Source: Molanna angustata
Lineage: Eukaryota > Arthropoda > Insecta > Trichoptera > Molannidae
Assembly (NCBI GenBank): GCA_963576475.1
Contig: OY754972.1
Span: 11,367,062-11,431,061, forward strand
Length of the DNA: 64,000 bases
Reading direction: 5' to 3'
The notes beneath the pieces are model-generated. The model was not told the origin of the DNA. It ran no database searches and was given only the letters and a program-made list of their open reading frames with translations. Numbering within the stretch: position 1 is the stretch's first letter; each line of letters opens with the position of its first letter. Shown here one piece after another: positions 12,081 through 25,029 of the stretch. The position numbers and the translations under genes are program-made.

Positions 12081-12084
12081 TTAT

Positions 12085-13065
12085 TATAGCATGACTTTTT
12101 AGAAAACGAATTAGGTGTTGGTAGGAAGGTACGTAAAATGGTAAAAATATATTTATTTCTCCATAATTATAAAATTTATCAATTGAGATTTTTAATGAAG
12201 TGTACTGAGGGATGTTAGTAATTTGTTTCTGCGGCCCGCCGTTTACTTTAAATTTCTGAATTTGGCCCTTAGTCTCAAAGTTTGCACAGACCTGTTCCAT
12301 AATATACATGAGCCGGTCTGACCGAGGTAATGCGACAACTGTCGTAGAGGTTGATCTGAAAAAATAATGCGGTAACTTATTTTTCGGGGAATATGACATA
12401 AAACCTATTAAATCAATATGTTCACGAGCCGTAATGCGTGTAGTTTACTTGTACTGTATTGTGTACCCTTTTCTTTAACTTCACTTGACTGTCTGTCTGT
12501 ACTGGAATATTGCAATCGATTTTTAACTAACTTCTCGACCAGTTACAGATCTGAAAATTTCATAATTTGTGTATCCACGATGACAATGCATGATTTCTTT
12601 AATATTTTGATGAAATTGAACGTATTTGTATTTAATACAAATAAAACAAATTTAATCTATGCGTTTCCCGCTGAGCGTCAATAAAATTTGAATTTTATTC
12701 CATTAGACGCAATAATATTTTACTGTTATTGCGTCGTTATAATACACATTTCCAGACATTATTTAACTGTAAATTAAATTAAAATTAAGGAAAAATTATC
12801 AATTGTGTAATTTTATGTATACTAGTAAACAATCCATTACAAATAATTTAATGTGTTGTTTGAAAAAGGTATCCTCATTTTTTTTTATTCAATTGTTTTG
12901 TATCATACCCATGTTAAGTAAGGGTTCGTAATGCGAATTCCCATGCATGGTAAATTTTACTCTTCAATACCCCGAAGAAAATTTTTCTTCAGTTATAAGA
13001 AAATTTTACGAAATTTTAAAATCGAAAAATAACCTTTGAATCAACCTGTACATTATATTTATCTA
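12085..13065. other. intergenic, no gene recognised
   Basis: AT-rich sequence without a recognised reading frame or repeat. Short frames at 12028-12399 (minus) and 12418-12684 (plus) have no homology I can name. Confidence 0.4.
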
Positions 13066-13069
13066 GTTC

Positions 13070-13332
<263 letters not shown>

Positions 13333-13397
13333 ATATATTAAAAAAATGAGCAATGCACTGAAATAAAAAAATAACAATATAATAAATAAGAATAACA

Positions 13398-13526
13398 TAC
13401 GGGTCGTATTACGGGAGTTATTTAAGAATGATGTAAGAAAAAGTTGAGGTCCCATAAGCACTATTCTCGCAGTACGGGACCTTACCTTTTTCTTACATTT
13501 TATCATATGACTCTTGTAATACGACT
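13398..13526. mobile_element. MITE (GTCGTATTACGGGAG ends), copy 1
   Basis: Starts GGGTCGTATTACGGGAGTTA and ends with an inverse-like TCTTGTAATACGAC. The internal arms GATGTAAGAAAAAG and CTTTTTCTTACAT are also inverted. A second, shorter copy is at 24214-24312 in the opposite sense. Confidence 0.75.
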
Positions 13527-13609
13527 TTACGTATATGCAGCTTAATTAGCCCACCTTTAAATTCGTGTTACATGTACTCACTGTTGGTAACACAACAATA
13601 AATATTATT

Positions 13610-13940
13610 CGTGTCAAATGTGGCTCCTGAAAAGGGTCCTGGACATACAGGATATGTCTAAGGACCTGATCCTTTCCAAATTATTATATGTGGTAAAGCA
13701 TCGGTACAATGACAAATTCTGAGCGGCGTTAGTATTTTTTGTCTAAAAAGAACGTTCAGGTATGCCTCGTTCGTCTGTTTGGTATGATGAAGTTAATACT
13801 TTTCAGAAGGTCTTTACAGTCAATATTGGAGTTTATTATGTCATAAAGGTACATTAAATCTGAGGTCCTTCGTCTTATCTGTATAGTCTCCAATTCATGT
13901 TTGTAGTTATTACCAAATTTGTAAATTATGTGCCTCAAAA
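13610..13940 (-). mobile_element. LINE RT C-terminal fragment
   Basis: The minus strand reads HELETIQIRRRTSDLMYLYD, then IINSNIDCKDLLKSINF. The LE-IRR--DL---Y-I-N pattern is typical of CR1/Jockey-type LINE proteins just before the C-terminus. It continues, degraded, to about 13610. Truncated at both ends. Confidence 0.65.
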
Positions 13941-14059
13941 ATATGTGGTTGAATTTGTTCTATACTGTGACATTAGTAATTATTGTCAAATTTCAATAAG
14001 CAAATAAATTAAGGTACCAAACTGCGTATAGTAAATACTGTATTTTTGTGTGGTGGGTG

Positions 14060-14200
14060 CATGGATGTAGATTTAATGTATCAATATTGTAAATCTCCAA
14101 CCTCGAAACAGGCGTAGTCCTAGTGAGGTTGGGATAGTATTTATAAATGATTTTATAAGTGTCGAGATGGTATAAATAAATAAATATACTAACTGTGATA
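14060..14200 (+). repeat. LINE-like 3' end with (ATAA)n tail
   Basis: CCTCGAAACAGGCGTAGTCC, then a GTCGAGATGGTATAAATAAATAAATA end. The simple-repeat terminus suggests a retroelement 3' end, but there is no coding support. Confidence 0.3.
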
Positions 14201-15780
14201 TGAAATCACAAAAATATATGAATAAAAATGAAAATATATGAAAACTTTTTTATGACAAGTCATCATAATTCATTTATAATACACCCCAAGGAACTAGTTC
14301 TTCAAAACATTTTATTTCTTAACTTTATTTATTGCTTGAGTGCAATTTAATAATTATTGCTAGTCTCGGAGAAATGATAAATTCAAAACAAGCAAAAAAT
14401 AAAAATTTACTGCCCTAGATTGCCAGATTCAAAAAAAGTCTGATTCAGCACACATTTCAACGAATATAATATGTAATTAAATATACTGATGATTATTGTG
14501 CAAGGTGATTAAGCAACATTGATGATATATAAATACGACATCAACAAAAATATAATTAATTAAAAATGTCAAGAGCACGACTCATGGCACCATAACCTAA
14601 TAAATATTTTCCAACAATACGTTCATAGTAACGATATTAATGAACTATTGTTAACATACGATGACACGAGAAAGGACCAATTACGATGATTTAGTTTAGA
14701 AACTGTGAAAATAATAAGTTATGTATAATTATAGTAATTTGTCTGTAGGTGAAATTATTCACAAAAAATGACAAATTAATGGTGCATTAACAGATGGATT
14801 TAGAGAATAGCACAAGTTTTTTCCCATACAAATGTGTTTCTCATTTTATTGTATAGATGTCTCTATTTTGGCATTTAAAATCACTATTATAGTATCAGTA
14901 TTTGAACTGACGACTAGATTAATAAAACTAATCCGCTATATCTATAGGGATGGGACAAGAGTATTTGATTAGTTATACCATCCAATTTTTCAGTGCATAT
15001 TGATATTATCATTATAATATTCATACCATCACGGTTAGGGATTGCAATTGCTGGATCCAGCACATTTTTCGACTTGCTGGATTCAGCGCTGCGGATCCGC
15101 AATTATTAATTGATTTTACATACAATGGCGTAAAAGTTTAGGTTGTTTTAGTAAAACGCGTTGCATAAAATTGAAAATGGTTTATTTATTTATTTGTATC
15201 CAAAAATAGAGTAGATACAAATTACGAAATAATTCATAGACATAAAAAGTTATTTAATTTCTAATAAATATTATTTAATTATTTCACTTGTGCCTATATA
15301 ACTAGTTCTGTGTTTTTTGTATCTTTTGTTAATAGCCCAACTTTAATATTCCAATTTCAATTCTTAATTTTAGTTTAAAGCCTAAAATAACTATAAAAGG
15401 GCAATATGTTTTTTTATTGTGTATTTTTCTGTTTTTTATATATGTTTTATAAAATAAATAAAAAAAGGAACTGCTTAACTTAAAAATAAGTAACTAGAAT
15501 GTTCGTCATTACTCTCCTCTAAACAGCACTGCTGCATGTTATAGTAGAGTTTCGATAGCAGCTCCATATCATATTGATTTTCACAGAGATCTCCCAATTT
15601 ATAGACAGAATACAATCAAATATTATAGTGTTAAATTTATTTATAAAATTATTGTAAGTTTGATAAAAACTATAAAGGCTATGGCTGTTGTTTTCGCGTT
15701 TATTTCTTAAAAATAAAAATTGAATTAATATGAGATAAATGATCGCCTGTCGATAATATGCCTTCAGTATTATGGACACA
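14200..15780. other. intergenic, no gene recognised
   Basis: AT-rich sequence without a supported gene or a clear element. The words CTGGATCCAGC and CTGGATTCAGCGCTGCGGATCC near 15050-15095 are locally palindromic. Confidence 0.4.
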
Positions 15781-16010
15781 TTGCTAAAAGGACCCCTGTT
15801 AACCTCGAGAAACTCTTCGTAATGGAAAATAGAAGATCCCGAGGACGCTCACAGACCCAATAGAGTGAGCTTTCAAAGTCCTCTACAGAATCTTCAATCA
15901 CCGAATTGGAGAGAAAATGCCATGGATAGGGTGCAATGGTGACAATTCATTGAGGAAGCCAAGTCCCATCCTGGGTTGTGGAGCCGCTGATGATAATTAT
16001 AGAAAAAGAT
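15780..16010 (+). mobile_element. LINE 3' fragment (degenerate)
   Basis: The plus strand reads ENRRSRGRSQTQ, stop, SELSKSS.ESSITELERKCHG, a damaged version of the RRPRGRP--RW-D---S C-terminus of several LINE families. It is followed by GGGTTGTGGAGCCGCTGATGATAATT, a trinucleotide-type tail. Confidence 0.65.
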
Positions 16011-16249
16011 TTGCAGGGCTGCCATCACAATGAACGCCGAGTGCACTTTGTCACGCTCTAATCCGTTCAGAATGACCGGAAACAGACACTCTAAAGACCT
16101 CCAAACGCTCAGTATAATCGTCGGGTCAAAAATGCTCTGACAGTAAGTTATAGTATCTGTTGATTTCTATTTCATCCGTGGTAAGATGACTTCTATTTGT
16201 TTCTATGATGTCTTTTAAGTCAGTTGACATTGTATTTGATGAAAATGCA

Positions 16250-17130
16250 TTCACAAAGAGGTTAATTTAAGAAAAGTATCATTCACAAGTTTCACATAAA
16301 AGGTTAGAGCCCAATTATTGTCTTTCGATGAACATATAACTTTTATCGACCTAGATTGGTGTGAAAAACGCCATAATCTGCAACTTCTGGTACATCCGAC
16401 ACTGGACGTCGAGTGCTCCATTTGAACGCTGTCCAGGGAATTTAATGACAGAAGATGTGCCATATTGATTGGTATATAGTGGAGTATTCTTCTTCATCTT
16501 GGTGTAGACCTAGGGTCTGTTGGTACAGGATGGTCCTCTTGAGATGTTGAGTTCCAGCTATCTCTCCATCGTTTCAGGGGTCTTTCTGGTTGACGCTTTC
16601 CATATGGTACATGGTGCAGAGCTATGTGTGGAATTCTCTTTTGGTTCATCCTCTGCACATGCTGGTACCAGTATCGTCGACGCTGTCTCCCCCATCTGAC
16701 AACATCTTGGACCTCACATACTTCACGGATTGCCGTGTTTCTAATACGATCACGCAAGGTCCTTCCAGCAATGGCGCGTAGAGTTCTCATTTCTGCAGTC
16801 CTCAGCATGCTCTTGGTCTTGACAGTGTCTGCTCTTGCCTCTATGCCATATGTGAGGATAGGTCGCACACATGTCTTTTAGATGTCTTATAGTGGAGTAT
16901 TATAAAAACACATATTCCATGGTCTCGACTTCCTCTCCACAAGCACACGAAGGGCTATCCCTTTCATGTATCTTGTAGAGGTGACTGCTAACAAGGCAGT
17001 GTCCTAGTCTAATGCGACTTTTATTTGAAACGTCTCGTTTAACCATGCCACTGTCGTGGAACCATGGGGAAGAAAATTCACGATATATGCCGTCTTCAGT
17101 AGTAAAGCGTTGAACATACAAAGTGTTTTG
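16250..17130 (-). mobile_element. LINE C-terminal fragment, split by a second LINE
   Basis: The part before the insertion (17121-16902, minus) encodes KSRIRLGHCLVSSHLYKIHE and CACGEEVETMEYVFL, the zinc-knuckle tail of Jockey/R1/I-type LINE proteins. Sequence on the other side of the insertion (16474-16250) continues this end in decayed form (MAHLLSLNSLDSVQ). The interruption at 16489-16887 is a separate element with its own target duplication. Confidence 0.7.
16489..16887 (-). mobile_element. 5'-truncated LINE insertion with 14-bp TSD
   Basis: Flanked by TATAGTGGAGTATT at 16475-16488 and 16888-16901, an exact duplication. The minus strand encodes MRPILTYGIEARADTVKTKS..GRTLRDRIRN..WGRQRRRYWYQHVQRM, the region after the RT domain of a LINE, then a short 3' UTR ending CACCAAGATGAAGAAG. 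The GAAGAAG tail matches the small insert at 26141-26271, suggesting the same family. Confidence 0.88.
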
Positions 17131-17985
17131 GAATAAACGAGTTTGAATCTGACGGCTACTGAACCTACTTCATATTATTTAAATATAATGATGTTATATT
17201 CAACAATGGCCAGCAACAATAATATTATCTCGCTTTACCGTATTTGCAAACAAATGTGTAGATAAATAAAAAAAAAATAGCTTATAGGAAACAATCTTGA
17301 GAAATATGATGTATGTATTTGTTTGAGAGTAAAAGTTGAACGCACTAAGCTACAGATTGTTTGTTCACAGAGATTCGGAACCTTTTGAACGAGAGCTTGT
17401 TTTTCTGTTATTCCACAAAACTCCAGTAAATTTTAGCACCACACTTACTTACAATTCAAAGAAATGCTTGTTTTATACTATTTGTGTAGGTTATTATGAT
17501 ATGAAGGAAAATTTTCGTGTAAACATGTAACCATTAGTTTCAGGCTCGTAGATCGTAATGCACGAAACAAGATAATAATTCAAATTAAACAAATAGAACA
17601 AAAACAAATTTTTATTTTAATAAAGCCATTTGTGAAGAAAATGAGGGTGTATGGGCGTAAATGAAGCTGAATTAAAAAAAAATATCGTCTTATCAGAAAC
17701 ATTCATGAAGATGTTGAAGATTTTATACTTTGTAGAGTGACTAGGTAGTGACGAGTAAAGCGTTGGCCACTACACTAACACTGGATAATAATATGAACCC
17801 CGAGTAGTTTTGGCTTTCGGAGATAACAGCCTTCAAAGTGTTGAAAATTGATTTTTAAACACGTCAGTACCTATAGAGATGAAGCGTTATAGTATGAAGT
17901 ATGTTTTTTATGTTTACTATTAGAAATCACGCCTTCAATTTACAGAAAATTAATTAATTATTTTAAATTTTAATAAATTATTATG
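17130..17985. other. intergenic, no gene recognised
   Basis: AT-rich sequence, no supported gene or element. Confidence 0.4.
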
Positions 17986-18275
17986 TAAATTAATTGTATT
18001 TTGGTTTTTTGATAAAAAATGTTTTAATAAATTAATTTGTTTTTGGTTTTTTGATAAAAAAATGTTTTAATAAATTAATTTAATTTTGGTTTTTTGATAA
18101 AAAAATGTTTTAATAAATTAATTGTATTTTGGTTTTTTGATAAAAGAATGTTTTAATAAATTAATCGTATTTTGGTTTTTTGATAAAAGAATGTTTTAAT
18201 AAATTAATCGTATTTTGGTTTTTTGATAAAAAAATGTTTTAATAAATTAATTGTATTTTGTTTTTTTTTATATAT
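17985..18275 (+). repeat. minisatellite, 43-bp period, about 6 copies
   Basis: Unit core TTTTGGTTTTTTGATAAAA then ATGTTTTAATAAATTAAT. Starts of TTGG recur at 18001, 18043, 18086, 18129, 18172 and 18215. Copies differ by only a few bases. Confidence 0.95.
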
Positions 18276-18649
18276 ATAAAAATGTTTCCGGCTCTCATGA
18301 CCACGCCGTTGTTACCTCTGGTGACTGAGTTGAACCTAACGGTACCGGGTTAGAGTTCCTAATGTAACTTTCTTGTTAGGTACCAACATAACGGTAATGC
18401 GTCTGTGCTGCTTACTGACACTTCTACCAACCACACACACACGAGATATCAAAATACCTCCAGCGGAATTTACTAATATTCGACCTCAATCTCTGCATCA
18501 TCAGGGACGCCAACATAATAATAATATCTAATAAAAATTCATTTATTTATTTATCTTGTATCCTATAGAATGCTTATCCATATATATTGACTGTTATTTC
18601 TTAGTTATTGTTATTTTTTATCTATATTTTTTTGTATTTTTTACCCAAA

Positions 18650-19048
18650 CTGCAAAACATATTGGTAATAATTGGTCTTTTCTTAAATTTGTTTGTAATA
18701 ATTGGTGTTTCCTTAAATTTGTTTGCAATTAATTGGTGTTTTATTAATTTTGTTTGTAATTAATTGGTGTTTTATTAATTTTGTTTGTTATTAATTGGTG
18801 TTTTATTAATTTTGTTTGTAATTAATTGATGTTTTATTAATTTTGTTTGTTATCATTGGTGTTTTATTAATTTTGTTTGTAATTAATTGGTTTTTTATTC
18901 ATTTTGTTTGTAATAAATTGGAGTTTTATCAGATTTATTTAAAATTAATTGGTGTTTAATTAAATTTGTTTGTAATTAATTGGTATTTTATTAAATTTGT
19001 TTGTAATTAATTGGTGTTTTCTTTAATTTATTTGTAATGATTGGTGAA
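18650..19048 (+). repeat. minisatellite, 31-bp period, about 12 copies
   Basis: Unit AATTGGTGTTTTATTAATTT TGTTTGTAATT, repeating at 18731, 18762, 18793 and onwards, more diverged at both ends. It lies 400 bp after the 43-bp array and shares its TTGGT..TTTTAATAAATT-like vocabulary, but the period differs. Confidence 0.92.
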
Positions 19049-19099
19049 TGAATCAAATGAATGAATATTATAAAAAAGGTTAAAGCAAAACTACTTATC

Positions 19100-19385
19100 T
19101 GATAATACCTGATTTCTTCTTCCTCTCCTCTTCATCTCCTTATCCTTTTGTTTTCCTATCATTGCTATGAACTTATATTCAATCTTTTTTTTCGTCTTTT
19201 TGCTTTTTTCTGTTATTTTTATTTATATATATTATTTTATTTTTGTCATGTCATAAAGTTATTGCCATAGTGTACATTGTATTATATATTATTTTCAACT
19301 CTGGTTGGATGGAGGAAATTACCGTTTGGCAATAAACCCGCCAGTGTACAAATTATGTATACAAGAAGATAAATAAATTTAATTA
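19100..19385 (+). mobile_element. LINE 3' UTR fragment with hairpin tail
   Basis: Shares CCTGATTTCTTCTTCCTCTCC and CCTTTTGTTTTCCT..CATTGCTATGAAC with the 25030-25790 LINE, and ends GGATGGAGGAAATTACC GTTT GGCAATAAACCCGCCAGTGTACA plus an AT tail. Non-coding part only. Confidence 0.75.
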
Positions 19386-19399
19386 ATTATTTTTTTATT

Positions 19400-19513
19400 T
19401 TTATTCACTGTAATTTTTTTTACACAATTTTTTTTTGAAGTGCCTAACTTATAAAAAAAAGATAAATAAATAATCTTTGTGACAAAAAATTGTGTAAAAA
19501 GAATTACAGTGGA
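19400..19513. repeat. short inverted repeat
   Basis: ATTCACTGTAATTTTTTTTAC at about 19402 pairs with GTGTAAAAAGAATTACAGTGGAT at about 19491-19513, with ACACAATTTTTT / AAAAATTGTGT extending the stem. Probably a decayed MITE. Confidence 0.6.
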
Positions 19514-19519
19514 TGTTTT

Positions 19520-20555
19520 ATTATTTAACCAAAACAAAATTATACCAATTCGCTACTGAGAGATCCATCAAGACTTGTCCAAATTGATTGAGAAGTCTTA
19601 TAAAGTTGTAAAAATATAAATATATATGAAAATGAAATAAATTGTTTACCTGCCGAAGAATATCAGTGATCGGATATTTTTTTTTATATTGGTATATTTA
19701 TTTTTTTATATTTTCCCAGAACAGATATAGGTATTCAAACGTCATGTTGTAAAGTAATGTTTAAAATAATTCTTTATGTGGGATTTACCCACTGTGTATT
19801 TACTTGTTTATCATATTTTCAATTATTATAATTTTATTTACGTTATTCGTCATTATTTTCAGCATCCGTGTCGTGTTCGTATTTACGAAATATATTTTTA
19901 ACGTTGCTACTAAAAGTAAGTAAATAATGAATAACTAAGTAAGTATTGGTATAATATAATTTCGTTTGAGATTAAGACAAGATGACTGGTACTAGGAGGT
20001 ACAGAGCTGATAAACGAAATACTATGTTTGATTACAAAATTAATTACTCATAATAACTTGTTCACAAGTATTTTATTTAAACCTTGAAAAATATATTCCG
20101 TGTTCTATGACTGGGTTATCTGTTTAAAATCGTTATTATTTTTATTAAATTAAACGAGTGGGTTGTGGTCAACGCAATACTCCTCAGTACCAAGTCACTC
20201 CACAACGTATTCTAATTTTGTATGGAAATTTTTCAGCATTTTCAATTTGTTAATTTTTTTTTTAATATTAAGTACATTATGAAAACTTGATAATTCTTCA
20301 ATGCCATTTACGAAAGTGATGTGCCTTATCATATGTTTCACCACAATGTCTCTGTGTGTGTGTGCTGTGTAGGTACATTGTTATGAAACTTTCAGAATAC
20401 AATCTCAACATAATACTAGTTGATAGTCTGCAATAAAAAATAACCTTAAAAATTTATCCCCTTGGGGTAGTAAACAGTAAATAGAACTTAATTTGATTAA
20501 AATAAACTGATTTCTTTGTAAACCACTGTCGCTCCGAAACTATTCATTTACAGCA
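19520..20555. other. intergenic, no gene recognised
   Basis: AT-rich sequence with no supported gene or recognisable element. Confidence 0.4.
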
Positions 20556-20559
20556 TCAC

Positions 20560-20700
20560 GGCATATCTCACAATATGGGGTAACCAGCGACAGGTGTACG
20601 AGTGTGAATCACCTTATAATTAGCAAACACGACACATCCGTGTGTCCCCACGCAGCAGACTAGTCTCACCTAAAAAGGCTACATCAGAATGGTTGGGGAA
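20560..20700 (-). mobile_element. LINE 3' terminal fragment (inverse of the 10810 copy)
   Basis: CACGGCATATCTCACAATATGGGGTAACCAGCGACAGGTG.. CTAGTCTCACCTAAAAAGGC is the reverse complement of the 10810-10935 repeat with some divergence. Confidence 0.55.
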
Positions 20701-22330
20701 CTCTCAATACTGAACTATGTGAGATATTATTTTGAGTCTTGTATTTTCAAATAAAAATGTTAACATGCACCCAAATAAATGTTGCCACATTCTGGAGACC
20801 TGCTATGTCTATCGTCTCACAGATGCAGACTGAAAATACAATTAAAACTGTGTTTCCATCCTAGAAAATACCCAAAATATTAAAATGCTCCTACAAATAG
20901 ACACACTCCTCTTTTCCGTCTTACCACTCAACACACCAACTATGCTCAACATGCAACAATGTACAGAATCTGTAATACATATAATAGGCATTTCCAAGAG
21001 ATTGACATATTCTTACTTAGCGCCCCCACATTTAAAAAATATATCAAACTTAAAATTTCATCCTCATAATCAAATTTAACACTTTAATTATACTGACACA
21101 TTCATATATGCAATTTCACACATCATTCACACAATATCTCACCATAATATGTAACCATTCCTAATATATCTTAATATACTACAATAACTTCAGCGACAAC
21201 CTGTAATTGGCTTTATTATTAATCAAATTATCTTTATGTTATATAATTTATTATATGCTGAATGATGTCCTTTAAATAAATAAGTAAATAAATAAAGACA
21301 AATCTGCAATCCGGTCCATAGTCAGTAGAGGCCATATTATCGAAATTATAATCCATTTCAATTTACTCTTAGGACCAACATTCTTGCTGATTTTTTTCCA
21401 TTTTAAGCTTATTTATTTATTTATTTATCTTTTTATACATAATATAAACTAGCGGCAAGTATGACAAAATTGTATTTGTACATCAACAAAAGTATGAAAG
21501 CAAAAAATCAAAGAAAAGATATATTAAACAAGGATAACAGTCTAAAACGAAAAACTTTATAGCAAAAAAGGAATTGGAGAGAAAATCGGGATCAATAGTT
21601 TAGGGATAAATATTCCTTCTTAAATATACAAAGTGAGTACAATACAATACCCAATATCCGGGCTTAATTTCAAATATGTTATTATGATTAAAACATACCT
21701 ATAGTTTTCAAAAAACAGCTTGAGCCAGTCACGTGGGTGCGAAGGTAATTTGTGTATTTTGCTTGGTTGGTATATGTGCAAACCACTCCCCTCCATGGCA
21801 AAAAAGTTCAAGAGTTTTGACGGCAACTATACCTACATACCACCTTATTGTACATTATAAATGTAGGTTCTTTGCGATAGGTTCTTTCGGATTGAAATTC
21901 AACAGGAATGCCGCTGATCATCACTGTGAATCTTTTAAATTCCAAAATACCTAAAAAATCTCGTCAGCAAATCTTTGCTTAGGTGCGTTTTCATTCTATT
22001 CAATCAAATGTAATGTTTTAGTATCCAGTTATCGAAGAACATTCGCCACTGGTATGAATCACCTGACATTCCAGTTGTTGGTCCATAACGTCGTATGTCA
22101 ATTTGACTAAATTGTTTGAGTATCTCTGTGGATGCCTTGAACCTTACATTGTTGTGTTGTAATGTTGCAGATATCAACGATTCGTTCGTAATGAACGAGG
22201 ATGAAATGATTAATTCCAACAAATATTTCTTCAATTGTTATTTTTTTCATTTCTTGTTTCATCCGATTCTTCGCCACGAAAAAGCATTTCAAACATAAAT
22301 GCAACGAAATATTTCACAATATAAACACCG
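20700..22330. other. intergenic, no gene recognised
   Basis: No coding sequence supported. 21470-21600, ending TTGGAGAGAAAATCGGGATC, resembles 8030-8115 and is probably an inverted LINE 3' UTR remnant. (TTTA)n-like words occur near 21410-21430. Confidence 0.35.
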
Positions 22331-22349
22331 AAATTTATAGAGCTAAAAG

Positions 22350-22440
22350 AGAGAACGAGAGTTGGCACGACCATCTGAACGAAATTCTGAAAGAAGGAAA
22401 CGTTAGAAATTTAAATAATATACGAGCATGTGAAAAGTCG
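22350..22440 (+). mobile_element. LINE C-terminal fragment
   Basis: The plus strand reads ENESWHDHLNEILKEGNVRN, then LNNIRACEKSYE and a stop. The WHDH-N-IL-EGNVR block is also found at 39340-39400, so both derive from the same LINE family. Confidence 0.65.
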
Positions 22441-22459
22441 TATGAATGAGTGAGGCGAT

Positions 22460-23095
22460 GAATTTATTTAAAAACAAAGTGCATGACGCTCAATTATCTC
22501 TGCCTGCCTCAATAACAGGGGCATGGGGTGATGTGAATGACATCATGCATATATGTACAAAAATTGGTATCAGATTTCACGATACAATATCAGTAAGTCG
22601 CATTAAACTGAACGATTCGTTACTTTGAACGAAATCCACCATTACTAATGTGGTGAGTGAGTCCAACAATTTATACAAAGAGGGAACGATAATTGAATTA
22701 GAGGTCTCATGGTGTACGCTAGGACACTTCCGGACGGTCATCAATTGATCATGACATCCTTGATATAGTCTTTCTCCGTTCCTCTCCTCTTCTTACTGTG
22801 GCAGTGGAGGGGTTATCGTACATCATACCCGACATTTCCCAAAACATCATATTTTGAGAAATCAGATTCACACCGTCGATTTCACCAAAAGTACCTACAT
22901 TAAATAGCAACTAAGTACCCTTGATTGGAGCATGCGCAATACCAGTTTTCCAAATTATATTGTGTCGCTTCATTCATCAAATATTTTTTACGTAAAAAAT
23001 ACAATAATTATTGATTTTTGAGCTGTAAATATACCTACTGATTAAGCAGTAAACAAAAATACGATTTACTTTCTGAACATACATTGAGCGCAATG
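22460..23095. other. intergenic, no gene recognised
   Basis: No gene or element recognised apart from a possible continuation of the preceding LINE fragment. Confidence 0.35.
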
Positions 23096-23097
23096 TC

Positions 23098-23290
23098 TTG
23101 AAGTCCATGATTTTGTTATCATTAAACATGACCTTGTTATCATCAAAGATGATTTTGTTATCATAAAACATGATCTTGTTATCATAAACCATGATATTTT
23201 TATCAACGAAGATGATCTTGTTTTCATAAAACATGATCTTGTTATCATAAAACATGATCTTGTTATTATAAAACATGATCTTGTTATTTG
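23098..23290 (-). repeat. minisatellite, 21-bp period, about 9 copies
   Basis: Unit TTGTTATCATAAAACATGATC and variants. Because 21 is a multiple of three, minus-strand frames stay open and read as repeats of MFYDNKI or ITRSCFM. No sign that it is translated. Confidence 0.93.
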
Positions 23291-23299
23291 AACGGCACT

Positions 23300-24210
23300 A
23301 TATAAATTTGTATTATTATAAGTAGGCACCTACTTAACAAATTATTTTGGAAATTAATGATAATTCTCACATTATTTGCTGAAAACACACTGAATTGAAC
23401 CCGGATCAGTTGGGCTACTCATAATGTTGATTAAGATCAGATTCAGACTATAGAAATCTTTTAGATTAAAATTAATTAATGAATTATGTTAATTTATACA
23501 AAAATTAATGACAGTGTCATACTAACCTTCGATCTAAATGTATTTTTATGATTAGATCTTGCATTTATACGATTTATATACCTATTTATAAAATAAGAAC
23601 CAACGTGTCATCATTAGCTCTACAGGTCAATAATTGAAGTCAAATACCTGTGAAGTTATTAGCATCATAAATATATATTTTTTAATTGTTAATGAAACTT
23701 CGATGTTTTGTACAATAATGGTCTACCGACATAATATTATTGTTATTTCGATATATTCATGTAGGTATTATATATAATAATATTACGTGCGACAGGTAAT
23801 AGGGTCGCTGACACCTGACAAAAACTCTACACACTCTAAAGAAACCAAACCAAATGATCGGGTCTCCAAAGAACATTATAGAATGGCATCGCTGCATACA
23901 GAACGCGTGACAGGGATAAAAGATACAGGTGAGAAGTTGGATTGCGAGCGAGATGGACGGAAATACAACATTCAATAGACAATTAACGAGTTGAAAGAGG
24001 ATGAACGTATATTTGTAAGCATGTATCAGACGATTGCAAATCTCGGGGTAAAAAAACCTATTTTGATCGCCTGTGTGAAATGTTTTCTCGAGTTATTTTA
24101 TTTTAGTGGTATAATATAAATGTAGCCTTTTTCTTTGTTTTACGACTTATACTTCCTCAAAATATGTTATTCGCAGATTAATGAGTAAATTGTTAACTAT
24201 TTAAAAAAAT
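23300..24210. other. intergenic, no gene recognised
   Basis: AT-rich; short overlapping frames at 23757-23978 on both strands have no recognised homology. Confidence 0.35.
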
Positions 24211-24213
24211 CAA

Positions 24214-24312
24214 TAATGTAAGAAAAAGGTAAGATCCCGTACTGCGAGAATACTGCTTACAAAACCTCAAGTTTTTCTTATATTTTATTCAAATAACTCC
24301 CGTAATACGACC
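24214..24312. mobile_element. MITE (GTCGTATTACGGGAG ends), copy 2
   Basis: AATGTAAGAAAAAGGTAAG..CCCGTACTGCGAGAATA..AAATAACTCCCGTAATACGACC is the inverted counterpart of 13398-13526, missing one terminal arm. Confidence 0.7.
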
Positions 24313-24319
24313 CCTAGAT

Positions 24320-25025
24320 ATTTTATTTATATGCAAAATACAACATATTCTTGTGATTTAGTCAAAATATTATTAACCTTTTCGTAAAACAATTCATCAG
24401 TTTCTTTCCAAAAATGGAAAATGAGTTATAATGTGTCTGTTATTCGGGTGAGCATAGGTTCTATTGTTTAAGTTCATTTGAACTCAATCTTAATTTTAAC
24501 ATCTGTGGTTTCAAATTGCAACGCATCACTCGGAATCTCTTTTATTTCCACACACGTGCATTTTATCTTCATATCTCATTTATTTATTCATATATGATTA
24601 AATAAATTACTTATAATGATTTAGTCTGTTTACTGCAGGCCTAAACAGGGATGTAATACAACGACCTCAATTTCGGCGTAAAGAAATTCTTGGACGCCCT
24701 GGTTCTCTTTTTCTCTGTATTCTTTCCCGAATTATGCTGGGTTTCTGTGATGTACTGTGATGGGGTGCACAGTACTATCTTCTCAATTGAATATTGGGGA
24801 TGGTCTTCTTCAATAAATAACTCAGTAGTTATTTCTGTAATCAATCTCTGTATTGTCCCAGTACGGGCCCTATGGCAGAATGCCCCCTACTCATTCATAC
24901 CAAGCCTATATAGGCACAACATCCGTCTCTTTCACACACGATATCCCTTTCACACTTACGTACACTACAGTTTCCATCAAGTGGGCTAAACAAGCAACAT
25001 AAACTCCGATCTCTTTACATTAATA
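24320..25025. other. intergenic, no gene recognised
   Basis: The plus-strand frame at 24690-24989 has no family I can name; the sequence may be an upstream, decayed part of the LINE that follows. Confidence 0.3.
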
Positions 25026-25029
25026 ATCA

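Noticed and set aside
23066..23329. Minus-strand repeat protein (MFYDNKI / ITRSCFM repeats)
   Set aside because: The 21-bp minisatellite keeps several frames open; there is no start context, and no sign of codon preference.
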